Shown: positions 14,316 through 23,287, counted from the first letter of the stretch. The stretch is DNA of 58,471 bases from an uncultured Prevotella sp. (GCA_900315955.1 ONBC01000030.1:1-58471); one strand, 5' to 3'. Program-made: numbers and translations. The notes: generated by a model from the letters alone, not told the origin.

Positions 14316-15482
14316 ATGAAACCAGCATCAAGAGTAAACAGTATCCAAGAATACTATTTCAGCCGTAAGCTGAAAGAAGTGGTGAAGCTCAATGCCGAGG
14401 GTCAGGACATCATCTCCCTCGCCATCGGCTCTCCCGACATGCCGCCTTCGCAGCAGACCATCAACAAGCTCTGCGAGGTGGCGCACGCCCCCCATGCCCA
14501 CGGCTATCAGCCCACGAGCGGCCTGCCTGAGCTCCACCGCGCCATGGCAGGCTTCTACCAGCGCGTCTATGGCGTGACGGTGGATGCCATGACCGAGATC
14601 CAGCCCATCATCGGCTCCAAGGAGGGTATCATGTATGTCACCCTCGCCTTCTGCAACCCCGGCGACAAAGTGCTCATCCCCGATCCCGGCTATCCCACTT
14701 ATACGGCTGTGAACAAGATCTTCGGCACGCAGATCGTCAACTATGACCTCCGTGAGGACAACGGGTGGCAACCCGACTTCGACCAGCTCGAGCGCATGGA
14801 CCTGACGGGCGTGAAGGTGATGTGGACCAACTATCCGAACATGCCCACGGGCGGCAACGCGCGCATGGAGACCTTCGAGAAGCTCGTCGCCTTCGCCAAG
14901 AAGCACGACATACTCGTGGTCAACGACAACCCTTACTCGCTCATCCTCAACGACCATCCGATGAGCATCCTCCAGGTGCCCGGGGCGAAAGACTGCTGCA
15001 TCGAGTTCAACTCGATGTCGAAGAGCCACAACATGCCGGGCTGGCGCGTGGCGATGATGATCAGCAACAAGGATTATATCTCCTGGATGTTCAAGATCCA
15101 GAGCAACATCGAGAACGGCTCGTTCCGCGGCATCCAGCTCGCCGCTGCCGAGGCTTATAACACGAACACGGCGGCGTGGCACCGTGAGAACAATATTGAG
15201 AACTATCGTCGCCGCCGCGTCATCGCTGAGGACATCATGCGGGCACTGGGCTGCACCTTCGACCCCACCCAGGTGGGCATGTTCCTCTGGGGCCGTATCC
15301 CCGACCGTTACGCCGATGTGGAGGATCTCACGGAGGCGGTGCTGCACAAGGCACGCGTCTTCATCACCCCCGGATTCATCTTCGGCAACAACGGCAAGCG
15401 CTACATACGCATCAGCCTCTGTGCCAAGGACGAGAAGATGAAGGAAGCCCTGAAGCGGATAAAAGCCGTCAATGTTTTTTAG
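14316..15482 (+). CDS. Class I/II aminotransferase, probably aromatic (388 aa)
   Basis: A PLP-dependent fold type I aminotransferase. PLP lysine is in FNSMSKSHNMPGWR (near residue 237). Other motifs are IGSPDMPPSQQTI, GYQPTSGLPELHRAM, PGYPTYTAVN, NYPNMPTGG and the C-terminal YIRISLC arginine that binds the substrate carboxylate. Its position between pheA and the DAHP synthase-chorismate mutase gene points to transamination of phenylpyruvate and 4-hydroxyphenylpyruvate. The family also includes LL-diaminopimelate and aspartate aminotransferases, so the substrate rests on context. Confidence 0.88.
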   Translation: MKPASRVNSIQEYYFSRKLKEVVKLNAEGQDIISLAIGSPDMPPSQQTINKLCEVAHAPHAHGYQPTSGLPELHRAMAGFYQRVYGVTVDAMTEIQPIIGSKEGIMYVTLAFCNPGDKVLIPDPGYPTYTAVNKIFGTQIVNYDLREDNGWQPDFDQLERMDLTGVKVMWTNYPNMPTGGNARMETFEKLVAFAKKHDILVVNDNPYSLILNDHPMSILQVPGAKDCCIEFNSMSKSHNMPGWRVAMMISNKDYISWMFKIQSNIENGSFRGIQLAAAEAYNTNTAAWHRENNIENYRRRRVIAEDIMRALGCTFDPTQVGMFLWGRIPDRYADVEDLTEAVLHKARVFITPGFIFGNNGKRYIRISLCAKDEKMKEALKRIKAVNVF

Positions 15483-15483
15483 T

Positions 15484-15594
15484 GCAGTTTTGTGTGTCGC
15501 CGTTTACGGCGGCAAAACAACTGCGGCACTCAACACTTACCATTCAACACTATAATCATTTAACACTTAACATTCAACACTCAACATTATAATT
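15484..15594. repeat. Intercistronic hairpin and TAACA-type heptamer repeats
   Basis: A stem-loop at 15484-15524 (GCAGTTTTG and CAAAA-bulge-CTGC outside, GTCGCCG/CGGCGGC inside) is followed by short repeats with a CAACA or TAACA core. At 15560-15587 four 7-bp units are in register: TTAACAC, TTAACAT, TCAACAC, TCAACAT. This is the only sizeable gap (112 bp) in the operon. Confidence 0.75.
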
Positions 15595-16665
15595 ATGGAA
15601 TTAGAACTCGAACCTCTTAACCTCCCGTCAGACAATGGCGGTGAGCGCCCCTTAGTGATAGCCGGCCCATGCTCTGCCGAGACCGAAGAGCAAGTGATGA
15701 CCACCGCCCGTGAGCTTGCCGCCAAAGGCTGCCACATGTTCCGCGCCGGTGTGTGGAAGCCCCGTACCAAACCCGGAGGTTTCGAGGGCAACGGCGAGAA
15801 GGCGCTGCCCTGGCTGCAGGAAGTGAAGAAAGAGACGGGTATGCTCATCGCTACCGAGGTCGCCACGCCTGAGCATGTGGAGCTGTGCCAGAAGTATGGC
15901 GTCGACATCCTGTGGATCGGTGCCCGTACTACCGCCAACCCCTTTGCCATGCAGGAGCTCGCCGACAGCTTGAAAGGCTACGAGGGTCCCGTGCTTGTCA
16001 AGAACCCCGTGAACCCCGACCTGGAGCTGTGGATCGGTGCCATGCAGCGTATCAACCAGGCGGGTGTGAAGCGGCTCGGTGCCATCCACCGCGGCTTCTC
16101 CAGCTATGACAAGAAGATCTACCGTAACCTGCCGATGTGGCAGATCCCCATCGAGCTCCATCGCCGCATCCCCGACCTCCCGATCCTCTGCGATCCCAGC
16201 CATATCGGCGGCCGCCGCGACCTCATCGCACCGCTCTGCCAGCAGGCGATGGATCTGGGCTTCGACGGACTGATCGTGGAGAGCCATTGCGATCCCGACT
16301 GTGCCTGGAGCGACGCCAAGCAGCAGGTGACCCCCGACATCCTCGATTACATCTTAAGTCTGTTGGTCGTGAGAAGTGAACATACCACCACCGAGGGCAT
16401 CCGCCAGTTGCGCTCGCAGATCGACGAGATCGACAACCAGCTCATGGATCTCTTGGCCAAGCGGTTCCGCGTGTGCCGTGAGATCGGTACGTTCAAGAAG
16501 GAGCATAACATGACGGTGCTCCAAGCCAGCCGTTATGGTGAGATCCTGGAGAAGCGCGGCGCGCAGGCCTCGCTCTGCGGCATGTCGCCGGAGTTTGCCG
16601 CCCACATGTTCGAGCTCGTCCACGAGGAGAGCGTGCGCCAGCAGTTGCAGATCGTCAACGAGTAG
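15595..16665 (+). CDS. Bifunctional DAHP synthase / chorismate mutase (356 aa)
   Basis: Residues 1-260 are a type I-beta-like 3-deoxy-7-phosphoheptulonate synthase: VIAGPCSAETEEQ, FRAGVWKPRTKPGGFEG, WIGARTTANPFAMQEL, VKNPVNPD, CDPSHIGG and ESHCDPDCAWSDAKQQ. Residues 265-356 are an AroQ chorismate mutase (LRSQIDEIDNQLMDLLAKRF, YGEILEKRGAQA, FELVHEESVRQQ). It therefore catalyses the first step of the shikimate pathway and the chorismate-to-prephenate branch step. The mutase-at-C-terminus arrangement is the form usual in Bacteroidetes. With pheA and tyrA in the same operon, the chorismate mutase serves both branches. Confidence 0.95.
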   Translation: MELELEPLNLPSDNGGERPLVIAGPCSAETEEQVMTTARELAAKGCHMFRAGVWKPRTKPGGFEGNGEKALPWLQEVKKETGMLIATEVATPEHVELCQKYGVDILWIGARTTANPFAMQELADSLKGYEGPVLVKNPVNPDLELWIGAMQRINQAGVKRLGAIHRGFSSYDKKIYRNLPMWQIPIELHRRIPDLPILCDPSHIGGRRDLIAPLCQQAMDLGFDGLIVESHCDPDCAWSDAKQQVTPDILDYILSLLVVRSEHTTTEGIRQLRSQIDEIDNQLMDLLAKRFRVCREIGTFKKEHNMTVLQASRYGEILEKRGAQASLCGMSPEFAAHMFELVHEESVRQQLQIVNE

Positions 16666-16707
16666 CTCGCCAAGACGAGCGTGCGCGTAAAATAATACAA
16701 CACACAG

Positions 16708-17496
16708 ATGAAAATATTGATTATGGGAGCCGGTAAGATGGGCTCCTTCTTTATCGACCTGCTCAGTTTTGACCATGAGGTGGCAGTGATCGAGCGCGAT
16801 CCCAAGCGGCTGCGCTTCACCTACAACTGTCAGCGTTTCACGACGATGGAAGAGGTGAAGGCTTTCGCCCCGGAGCTCGTCATCAATGCCGTGACGGTGA
16901 AGTTCACCAAGTCGGCGTTCGACGGGATCCTTCCTTACCTGCCGAAGGACTGCATCATCTCCGACATCTCGTCCGTGAAGACGGGGCTGAAGGATTATTA
17001 TGAGCAGTCGGGCCATCCTTACGTCTCTACCCACCCGATGTTCGGTCCGACCTTTGCCAACCTCAACCAGCTCTCTGAGGAGAACGCGATCATCATCAGT
17101 GAGGGCGACTACATGGGCCGCATCTTCTTCAAGGACCTCTATCAGCGTCTCGGGCTCCATATCTACGAATATACGTTCGACGAGCACGACCGCACGGTGG
17201 CTTACTCGCTGAGCATCCCCTTCGTCTCGACCTTCGTCTTTGCCGCCGTCATGAAGCCGCAGGATGCGCCGGGCACAACTTTCAAGCGCCACATGCAGAT
17301 AGCCCGGGGCGTACTCTCCGAAGACGACTACCTATTACAGGAGATCCTCTTCAATCCCTACACCCACGACCAGGTGGCACAGATACGCACCGAGCTCAAG
17401 GAGCTCTTGCAGATCATCGACAACAAGGATGCCGCGGGCATGAAAGCCTATCTGACGAAAATCAGGAAGAACGTCAAGCAGCAAGAGGAGAAATAA
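16708..17496 (+). CDS. tyrA: Prephenate dehydrogenase
   Basis: Oxidises prephenate to 4-hydroxyphenylpyruvate for tyrosine synthesis. It starts with a Rossmann motif (ILIMGAGKMGSFF). Further family motifs are IISDISSVKTGL, STHPMFGPTFANL and the helical C-terminal dimerisation domain (from about residue 165). The length of 262 aa is short, without the ACT domain or mutase fusion seen in some TyrA proteins. It is the last gene of the attenuated operon, 42 bp past the DAHP synthase gene. Confidence 0.92.
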   Translation: MKILIMGAGKMGSFFIDLLSFDHEVAVIERDPKRLRFTYNCQRFTTMEEVKAFAPELVINAVTVKFTKSAFDGILPYLPKDCIISDISSVKTGLKDYYEQSGHPYVSTHPMFGPTFANLNQLSEENAIIISEGDYMGRIFFKDLYQRLGLHIYEYTFDEHDRTVAYSLSIPFVSTFVFAAVMKPQDAPGTTFKRHMQIARGVLSEDDYLLQEILFNPYTHDQVAQIRTELKELLQIIDNKDAAGMKAYLTKIRKNVKQQEEK

Positions 17497-17529
17497 CGAT
17501 CTGTGGACTATTTTTCGTGTTTTATAGCC

Positions 17530-17559
17530 TTGATTTCTGTCAATTATTCATTAATTTTG
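17530..17559 (+). promoter_or_regulatory. Promoter of the DUF2264 remnant / GH105 unit
   Basis: TTG (17530-17532), 19-bp spacer, TAATTTTG (17552-17559), followed by the DUF2264 start codon 37 bp later. The tyrA stop is 33 bp upstream. Confidence 0.65.
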
Positions 17560-17596
17560 TGGGTGATTAACGGAAAACATTCTAAAAACTATATTC

Positions 17597-18268
17597 ATGA
17601 AGAAAACAATAGTCCTAAGCGTGTGCTTGCTCCTGCTAATGCTCGTGCCGGCTTCCGCGAAGAAGAAGGAGGTCTCCGACCGTGCCGATTGGAGCGCTTT
17701 GGCTTGGAAGATGTCGCAGCCCGTATTGGAAAATATGGCGAAAGGCGAGCTGCAGGCCAAGATGCAGACCGAGTTCAGTCCGTCTTTTGACAACCGCAAC
17801 AAGAAAGTGCTCTACATGGAGTGCTTCGGCCGTCTCATGGCAGGCATCGCACCTTGGCTCTCCCTTCCCAACGACGGCCGGAGCATTTCTTACCGCATGG
17901 CGGCGATGCAGCCGTTGGCGCTGATGGCGTGGTATAAGACGTTGCCGAAGGACCTGAGCAACGGACAGGTGCTCGCCGCACTGACGAAGTCGCTCCATCG
18001 TATGTTCGATGACCAGAACAACTTCAACGAGAGCGGCTATCTGACCATCGGCTTCTGTGGCCATCAGCCCAATGTGGCAGACTGGTATACGAACAATGGG
18101 TCTCTCTATATGACCTCCCTCGTCTTCATGCCGCTCGGTCTCCCCGCTACCGATCCTTTCTGGACCGATGCCGCGCAGCCCTGGACCCAGGTGAAGGCAT
18201 GGGGCGGGAAGCCGTTCCCCAAAGACCAACGGTGGGCGGACACGATAAAAACCGCGGACAAATGGTAA
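17597..18268 (+). pseudogene. DUF2264 protein with a large internal deletion (223 aa)
   Basis: A signal peptide (MKKTIVLSVCLLLLMLVPASA) is followed by the N-terminal part of DUF2264: MECFGRLMAGIAPWLSLPND. It runs straight into what is normally the C-terminal part: GRSISYRMAAMQPLALMAW, LTKSLHRMFDDQNNFNESGYL, TIGFCGHQPNVADWY, MPLGLPATDPFW. Family members are usually about 360-400 aa or more, so roughly 190 residues of the (alpha/alpha) barrel appear to be missing, joined in frame near residues 87-92. The frame stays open, but a working barrel is unlikely. DUF2264 proteins are thought to act on uronate-containing glycans, in keeping with the GH105 gene 14 bp downstream. Confidence 0.7.
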
Positions 18269-18282
18269 TCAATGGTAAATAT

Positions 18283-20613
18283 ATGAAACAAAATATCATC
18301 GCAATGAAACCGATGTGTATGATCCGGCAGCTCCTCATCGTGGCTGCTTTAATACTTGTGTTGCCCGTATCAGCCAAGACGTCTTCGCCTTCGGAGCGGG
18401 CAAAGGTGGAAGCCATTATCAGTAAGGTGAATGATTATTGGCAGCAGCACCATTCGTATAAGACCCCCTCGTTCTGGAACTGGGCAGCGTACCACACGGG
18501 AAACATGGAGGCGTACAAGCTCTTCAACAACGAGCTAAAAACGCCGGCTGCGAGACAGAAAGCGAAAGCATGGATGGACTATTCCGTAGCATGGGCTGAA
18601 TACAACAAGTGGTCGGGAGCAACGGAGAAAGATCCTGCCAAGTGGCTGTATAAACAATATGGTGAGGACCAGCAGCATGTGCTCTTCGGCGACTGGCAGA
18701 TCTGTTTCCAGACCTTCATAGACCTTTACCAGATCGCTCCCGCCAAGAAACGCATCGCGCGTGCCAAAGAGGTGATGAGCTATGAGGCGGACTCCAAAGC
18801 CACGGACTACTGGTGGTGGGCGGATGCGCTCTACATGGTCATGCCTACGCTGACGAAGATGTACAAGCTCACGGGAGACAGCAAGTATCTCGATAAGATT
18901 TATGACAACATCCGCTATTCGGACAGTATCATGCTCGACACGGCGACGGGCCTCTATTTCCGGGATGGCCGTTATGTCTATCCCCAGCACAAGGCGATGA
19001 ACGGAGGCAAGGGCTTCTGGGCGCGCGGTGACGGGTGGGTCCTGGCGGGGCTTGCCAAGGTGCTGCAGGACATGCCCGCAACCTATACGCACTACAGTTT
19101 CTTCGTGAAGAAATATCAGCGGCTCGCCCATGCCGTGGCAGCGTGTCAGCAGCCGGAGGGCTATTGGACGCGCTCGATGCTGGACAAGGATATGGCGCCC
19201 GGACCGGAGACGAGCGGCACCGCGTTCTTTACCTATGGACTGCTGTGGGGAATCAACCATGGGCTGCTCTCCGAGACCGATTATCTCTCCACGGTGTCGA
19301 AGGCGTGGACGTATCTCACTCATGTAGCCCTACAGCCCGACGGCAGCGTGGGCTACGTGCAGCCTATCGGCGACCGCGCCATCCCCGGACAGACGATCAA
19401 CAGGAGTTCGCAGGCTGACTTCGGGGTGGGGGCTTTCCTGCTCGCAGCCTGCGAATATTACCGTTGGCTGACGGCGAAAGAGCATCCGTCGAAGACGGTG
19501 TCGATCATCATCAGCAATGCGGGCAGTGACACGCACACCCAGGTTGTAGCGGTCGATGCTGCCACCGTGCGCAGGCTGCTGGGGATCGGCGAGGATGCGC
19601 CGTTTGTCATCAGGAACGCAGCCGGGCAGGAGCTCGACACCCAGTTCACCTACGATGGCAAGCTGCTCGTGGATGCCAGTGTGCGGGCAGGCTCGACGTG
19701 GACGGTCTATGCCTCAAAGGGCTATCCTAAGACGATGCAGCCTCAGGTGCAGGGTGCGCTTTATAAGATGCGCAAAGATGATATCGCCTGGGAGAACGAC
19801 CGCTGCGCGTACCGCGTCTACGGTCCTGCCCTGCAGCGTACGGGAGAGAAGTCGTTTGGCATTGACGTGTGGGTGAAGGATGCGCCAGCGCTGATACTTG
19901 ACAAACGTTATATTGCCAACGAGTCGTCTTACCTTGAGTCGTCAGCCTTAGAGAAGGAGGGAAGAAAGGAAGAATCATTGTATTTCCATAATCAAGGATC
20001 TTTCCATCTCGATCACGATGGTTCTTGGGGGTTTGACGGTTACGGAGTGGGTCCGACTCTCGGCTGTGGCACTCCGGCTTATATTAAAGACGGCCAATTG
20101 GTGCTGCCTTATTGCTATACCGATTATGATATTCTCGACAATGGTCCGTTGCGCTTCACCGTCTGCCTGGAGTATGGCAAGAATGCGGATAGAATCGTGG
20201 AGCATCGCATCATCTCCTTGGATAAGGGGAGTCATTTCAACAAGATCAAGGTGTGGTATGACGACATGAACACGCCCACCACGTTCTGTGCAGGTGTCGT
20301 GCTGAACGGTAAAGGGACGGAGGCCACGGGTGACCAGTGGGTGGCTTATGCGGATCCCACAGACCGCCCCGATGTGCATGGATCAGAGATCTATGTCGCG
20401 GCGGTGTTCCCTTATAATCAGGTGAAAACGGGGAAGAGTCCCGATGACCGTAATCTCGTGGGGATGATCGACGGGTATAAGGGTGAGCCTGTCACCTATT
20501 ATGCGGGGGCTGGATGGAGCCGCTATGATGTGCCCAACTTCATGGTCTGGAAGCAGCTGGTAGCCGCTTTCCTCGATGAGTTGAAACAACCGTTAACCGT
20601 CAGCATCCGGTAG
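18283..20613 (+). CDS. GH105 unsaturated uronyl hydrolase fused to DUF4861 (776 aa)
   Basis: Signal peptide (IRQLLIVAALILVLPVSA). Residues about 35-420 are a GH105 (alpha/alpha)6 barrel, of the family that removes unsaturated galacturonyl or glucuronyl ends left by lyases: DYWWWADALYMVMPTLTKMY, KGFWARGDGWVLAGLAKVLQ (the Asp is the likely catalytic acid), GPETSGTAFFTYGLLWGI. Residues about 430-515 form a linker beta domain, and about 520-776 match DUF4861 (MRKDDIAWENDRCAYRVYGP, GVGPTLGCGTPAYI). The start at 18283 gives MKQNIIAMKP; an alternative is MKPMCMIRQ at 18304. A substrate such as rhamnogalacturonan is inferred, not shown. Confidence 0.85.
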   Translation: MKQNIIAMKPMCMIRQLLIVAALILVLPVSAKTSSPSERAKVEAIISKVNDYWQQHHSYKTPSFWNWAAYHTGNMEAYKLFNNELKTPAARQKAKAWMDYSVAWAEYNKWSGATEKDPAKWLYKQYGEDQQHVLFGDWQICFQTFIDLYQIAPAKKRIARAKEVMSYEADSKATDYWWWADALYMVMPTLTKMYKLTGDSKYLDKIYDNIRYSDSIMLDTATGLYFRDGRYVYPQHKAMNGGKGFWARGDGWVLAGLAKVLQDMPATYTHYSFFVKKYQRLAHAVAACQQPEGYWTRSMLDKDMAPGPETSGTAFFTYGLLWGINHGLLSETDYLSTVSKAWTYLTHVALQPDGSVGYVQPIGDRAIPGQTINRSSQADFGVGAFLLAACEYYRWLTAKEHPSKTVSIIISNAGSDTHTQVVAVDAATVRRLLGIGEDAPFVIRNAAGQELDTQFTYDGKLLVDASVRAGSTWTVYASKGYPKTMQPQVQGALYKMRKDDIAWENDRCAYRVYGPALQRTGEKSFGIDVWVKDAPALILDKRYIANESSYLESSALEKEGRKEESLYFHNQGSFHLDHDGSWGFDGYGVGPTLGCGTPAYIKDGQLVLPYCYTDYDILDNGPLRFTVCLEYGKNADRIVEHRIISLDKGSHFNKIKVWYDDMNTPTTFCAGVVLNGKGTEATGDQWVAYADPTDRPDVHGSEIYVAAVFPYNQVKTGKSPDDRNLVGMIDGYKGEPVTYYAGAGWSRYDVPNFMVWKQLVAAFLDELKQPLTVSIR

Positions 20614-20883
20614 CGTACTATTCTCTCGTTTCTCAGCAGGAGAATCATCTGCGGACCACTCTTCATGGTGGCTGTCTCCGACAAATGGCTTGTTGGCGGA
20701 ATCAATGGCACGAAAAAGCCTGTCGTCACGACCGTCGTCATGAAGGAGCTTGCTGGGAAAACCGTGACGTTGCTTTATGAGAACAAGGAGCACCAGACGC
20801 TGAGCAAGACGGAGAAAATAGACAATGAAGGAAAGATGAAACTCGCTATCCCGGCGATGGGTGGCATGATCATCGCCGAGTGA
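20614..20883 (+). pseudogene. Remnant of a GH97-like C-terminal domain
   Basis: An open frame from 20665 to 20883 (72 aa) begins in mid-domain, with no signal or catalytic part. SDKWLVGGINGTKKP and the end MKLAIPAMGGMIIAE resemble the C-terminal beta sandwich of the GH97 protein encoded at 31715-33916 (GDQWFIGSLNND and the later MKKIGGWVARI). The most economical reading is the leftover 3' end of a deleted glycosidase gene. Together with the shortened DUF2264 gene it suggests repeated deletion around the GH105 gene. Confidence 0.55.
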
Positions 20884-20905
20884 GCGAAGGACCGGCTGGA
20901 GGGTG

Positions 20906-21520
20906 TCATTCCTCGAACAGATTCTTGGAGCGTGCGTTGCGCCGGTCTTCTTCCAAGGCTTTCTTGAAGCAATCGCGGCAGAGCGGCTCATACTCGTCTT
21001 TCTCGCCCAACATCACCTGGGCATTGCTTCTTACAAGGCGGTGACTGGCATAAGCCAGTGATCCGCATTTCACGCAGATGGCATGCACCTTCGTCACCTC
21101 ATCGGCGATAGCCAAGAGCTTGGGCATCGGACCAAACGGCTGGCCGAGGTAGTCCATGTCAAGCCCCGTGACGATGATGCGCATGCCATGGTAAGCCAGT
21201 TTGTTGCATACCTCCACCAGGCTGTCGTCAAAAAACTGTGCCTCGTCGATGCCAATGACATCGTAGCCTTGGGCACTTTTGAGGATGGCCTGGGGGTCTT
21301 TCACGGGTGTGGAGTTGATGCTGTTGTGATCATGGCTGACCACCTGGACATCCGAATAACGAGTGTCAATGACCGGTTTGAAGATCATCACCTGTTGACG
21401 GGCGATCTTCGCACGTTTCAGCCGGCGGATGAGCTCCTCTGTCTTGCCTGAGAACATCGAGCCGCATACCACTTCTATTCTTCCGGGACGATGGGTTTCC
21501 CCGATGAGATTTTCAATCAT
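20906..21520 (-). CDS. tdk: Thymidine kinase
   Basis: Type II thymidine kinase, phosphorylating thymidine for nucleotide salvage. P-loop is [15 protein letters not shown], the Walker B-like segment is [11 protein letters not shown], and the zinc site has CVKCGSLA and PLCRDC. The lasso region with YASHRLV is present. The start chosen is [13 protein letters not shown] at 21520. An in-frame ATG six codons upstream (21538) would put the promoter -7 box (TACCTTTG, 21526-21533 on the minus strand) inside the gene. With that box, transcription should begin at or next to the chosen ATG. Confidence 0.93.
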   Translation of the reverse strand: MIENLIGETHRPGRIEVVCGSMFSGKTEELIRRLKRAKIARQQVMIFKPVIDTRYSDVQVVSHDHNSINSTPVKDPQAILKSAQGYDVIGIDEAQFFDDSLVEVCNKLAYHGMRIIVTGLDMDYLGQPFGPMPKLLAIADEVTKVHAICVKCGSLAYASHRLVRSNAQVMLGEKDEYEPLCRDCFKKALEEDRRNARSKNLFEE

Positions 21521-21525
21521 GGATG

Positions 21526-21533
21526 CAAAGGTA
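21526..21533 (-). promoter_or_regulatory. -7 box of tdk, very close to the start codon
   Basis: TACCTTTG on the minus strand ends five bases before the ATG at 21520. The spacing predicts a leaderless or nearly leaderless tdk transcript. Confidence 0.5.
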
Positions 21534-21604
21534 AACAATATAATTTGAAGAAGACGCTATAATTTGAAGATGCCTCTTAAAAATTGCAAAGAATTAAGAC
21601 TTTC

Positions 21605-21636
21605 TTTGCTCCGTTTGAAATAATTGTCTATATTTG
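21605..21636 (+). promoter_or_regulatory. Promoter of rsmI
   Basis: TTTG (21605-21608), 20-bp spacer, TATATTTG (21629-21636): a full match to the Bacteroidetes consensus. The start codon follows 22 bp later. Confidence 0.75.
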
Positions 21637-21658
21637 TTGCTTGATATTAGACATTAAC

Positions 21659-22375
21659 ATGGGTACATTATATATCGTTCCGACACCAGTGGGCAACATG
21701 GAGGATATCACGCTCCGTGCGTTGCGCATTCTCAAAGAGGCTGACCTCGTGCTTGCTGAGGACACCCGCACCTCGGGGATCCTCCTGAAGCATTATGACA
21801 TCAAGAACCATCTCATGGCGCATCATAAGTTTAACGAGCATGGCACGACAGCCGGTATCATTGAGAAACTGAAAGCGGGTATGACCATCGCGCAGATCAG
21901 TGATGCCGGCACACCGGGCATCAGCGATCCGGGCTTCTTCCTGGCGCGTGAGGCTGCACGTGAGGGCATCCCCGTCATCACCCTTCCCGGGGCTACGGCC
22001 TGTATCCCGGCGATCGTGTCATCGGGCTTGCCGTGCGACCGTTTCTGTTTTGAGGGGTTCCTCCCGCAGAAGAAAGGGCGGCAGACCCATCTTGAGAGTT
22101 TGAGGGATGAGCCGCGGACGATGGTGTTTTACGAGTCGCCTTACCGTACCCTCAAGACGCTGAAGCAGTTTCGAGAAGTCTTCGGCGGTGACCGTCAGGT
22201 GAGTGTGGCGAGAGAGATCAGTAAGATCCATGAGGAGCATGTCCGGGGAACGCTCGATGAGGTGATCGCTCATTTCGAAGAGACGGAGCCCAAGGGAGAG
22301 ATCGTCATCGTGCTTGCCGGTAAGCCCAAGCCGGGGCGGGCCTCGGTGGCCGCTAACAGCCCTGAGGGCGAATAA
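21659..22375 (+). CDS. rsmI: 16S rRNA (cytidine1402-2'-O)-methyltransferase
   Basis: An SAM-dependent tetrapyrrole-methylase-fold enzyme that 2'-O-methylates C1402 in the decoding centre of 16S rRNA. The typical start GTLYIVPTPVGNMEDITLRA is intact, followed by EDTRTSGILLKHY, ISDAGTPGISDPGF, LPGATACIPAIVSSGLP and YESPYRTLKTL. The start at 21659 (MGTLYIV) is preferred over an in-frame ATG at 21584, which lies upstream of the promoter. The length of 238 aa fits. Confidence 0.95.
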   Translation: MGTLYIVPTPVGNMEDITLRALRILKEADLVLAEDTRTSGILLKHYDIKNHLMAHHKFNEHGTTAGIIEKLKAGMTIAQISDAGTPGISDPGFFLAREAAREGIPVITLPGATACIPAIVSSGLPCDRFCFEGFLPQKKGRQTHLESLRDEPRTMVFYESPYRTLKTLKQFREVFGGDRQVSVAREISKIHEEHVRGTLDEVIAHFEETEPKGEIVIVLAGKPKPGRASVAANSPEGE

Positions 22376-22408
22376 TCCCAGCCGCTGAACCATTAACCTT
22401 GAAGTGCA

Positions 22409-23287
22409 ATGAACACACATAAGATACTTTTACATCTCTCTATTTTCTTGATAGGTTTCCTTCCGCTCATCCTCCTGGGCGGTTGCATAGAGAAGAAGTC
22501 TCCTAAGGCGAACCTTCCGATGGTTGCAAAATCCGACTCTTTGCAGCAAATTATCTCGCAGCGGGATGACCAGATCAACAGTATGATGGCCACGATGAAT
22601 GAGATTCAGGAGGGGTTCAATGAGATCAGTGAGGCGGAGAACCGCGTCAACATCATCCAAGATGATGAGCGAGCTGACAAAGCAGAGCAGATCAAGGAAG
22701 ATATCAAGTTCATTGCCGACCGCATGGAGCAGAACCGCGAACTGATCAAGAAGCTTCAGGGTCAGTTGCGCGACAGTGACTTCAAGAGTGTGGAACTCAA
22801 AAAGGTCATTGCCAACATGCTGCGACAGCTCGATGAGAAGGACCAGCAGTTGCAGCAGCTCAGAGCCGAGCTCGATGCAAAGGATATTCATATCGCGGAG
22901 CTCGACCAGACAATCAGCAATCTTAACGATAATGTCAGCAATCTTCAGACAGAGAGCGAAGAGAAGACGCAGACCATCAACAATCAGGAGACTCAGCTTA
23001 ATACGGCCTGGTATGTCTTCGGCACGAAGTCGGAACTGAAGGAACAGCATATCTTATATGGTGGGAAAGTGCTTCAGCAAAATTTCAACCGTAACTATTT
23101 CACGAAGATCGATATCCGGGTTACGAAAGAAATCAAGCTCTATTCTAAGGCTGCCAAACTTCTCACCGCTCATCCGATGGGCAGCTACGAGTTGAAACAA
23201 GATAATAATAAGATGTATGTCTTGTCCATCACCAATCCTCAGATCTTTTGGAGCACGAGTAAATACCTTGTGGTGCTCGTAAAGTGA
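22409..23287 (+). CDS. Coiled-coil lipoprotein, possible Cbp1-type adhesin (292 aa)
   Basis: The N-terminus has a lipobox (GFLPLILLGGCIEKKSPK, Cys near residue 26). Residues about 45-200 form a long heptad coiled coil (DEKDQQLQQLRAELDAKDIH, TISNLNDNVSNLQTESEEK), and a C-terminal globular part starts TAWYVFGTKSELKEQHILY. This layout resembles proteins named in Bacteroidales as Cbp1-family collagen-binding adhesins; that assignment is from memory and needs a profile search. It lies 33 bp past rsmI and 36 bp before yraN. Confidence 0.7.
   Translation: MNTHKILLHLSIFLIGFLPLILLGGCIEKKSPKANLPMVAKSDSLQQIISQRDDQINSMMATMNEIQEGFNEISEAENRVNIIQDDERADKAEQIKEDIKFIADRMEQNRELIKKLQGQLRDSDFKSVELKKVIANMLRQLDEKDQQLQQLRAELDAKDIHIAELDQTISNLNDNVSNLQTESEEKTQTINNQETQLNTAWYVFGTKSELKEQHILYGGKVLQQNFNRNYFTKIDIRVTKEIKLYSKAAKLLTAHPMGSYELKQDNNKMYVLSITNPQIFWSTSKYLVVLVK

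Noticed and set aside
13483-17496. T-box control of the aromatic operon
   Set aside because: No T-box consensus or specifier stem is visible in the leader; the Tyr/Phe leader peptide with overlapping antiterminator explains the structure better.
18199-18282. Upstream extension of the GH105 protein
   Set aside because: It would overlap the end of the DUF2264 gene out of frame and place 28 residues before the signal peptide.
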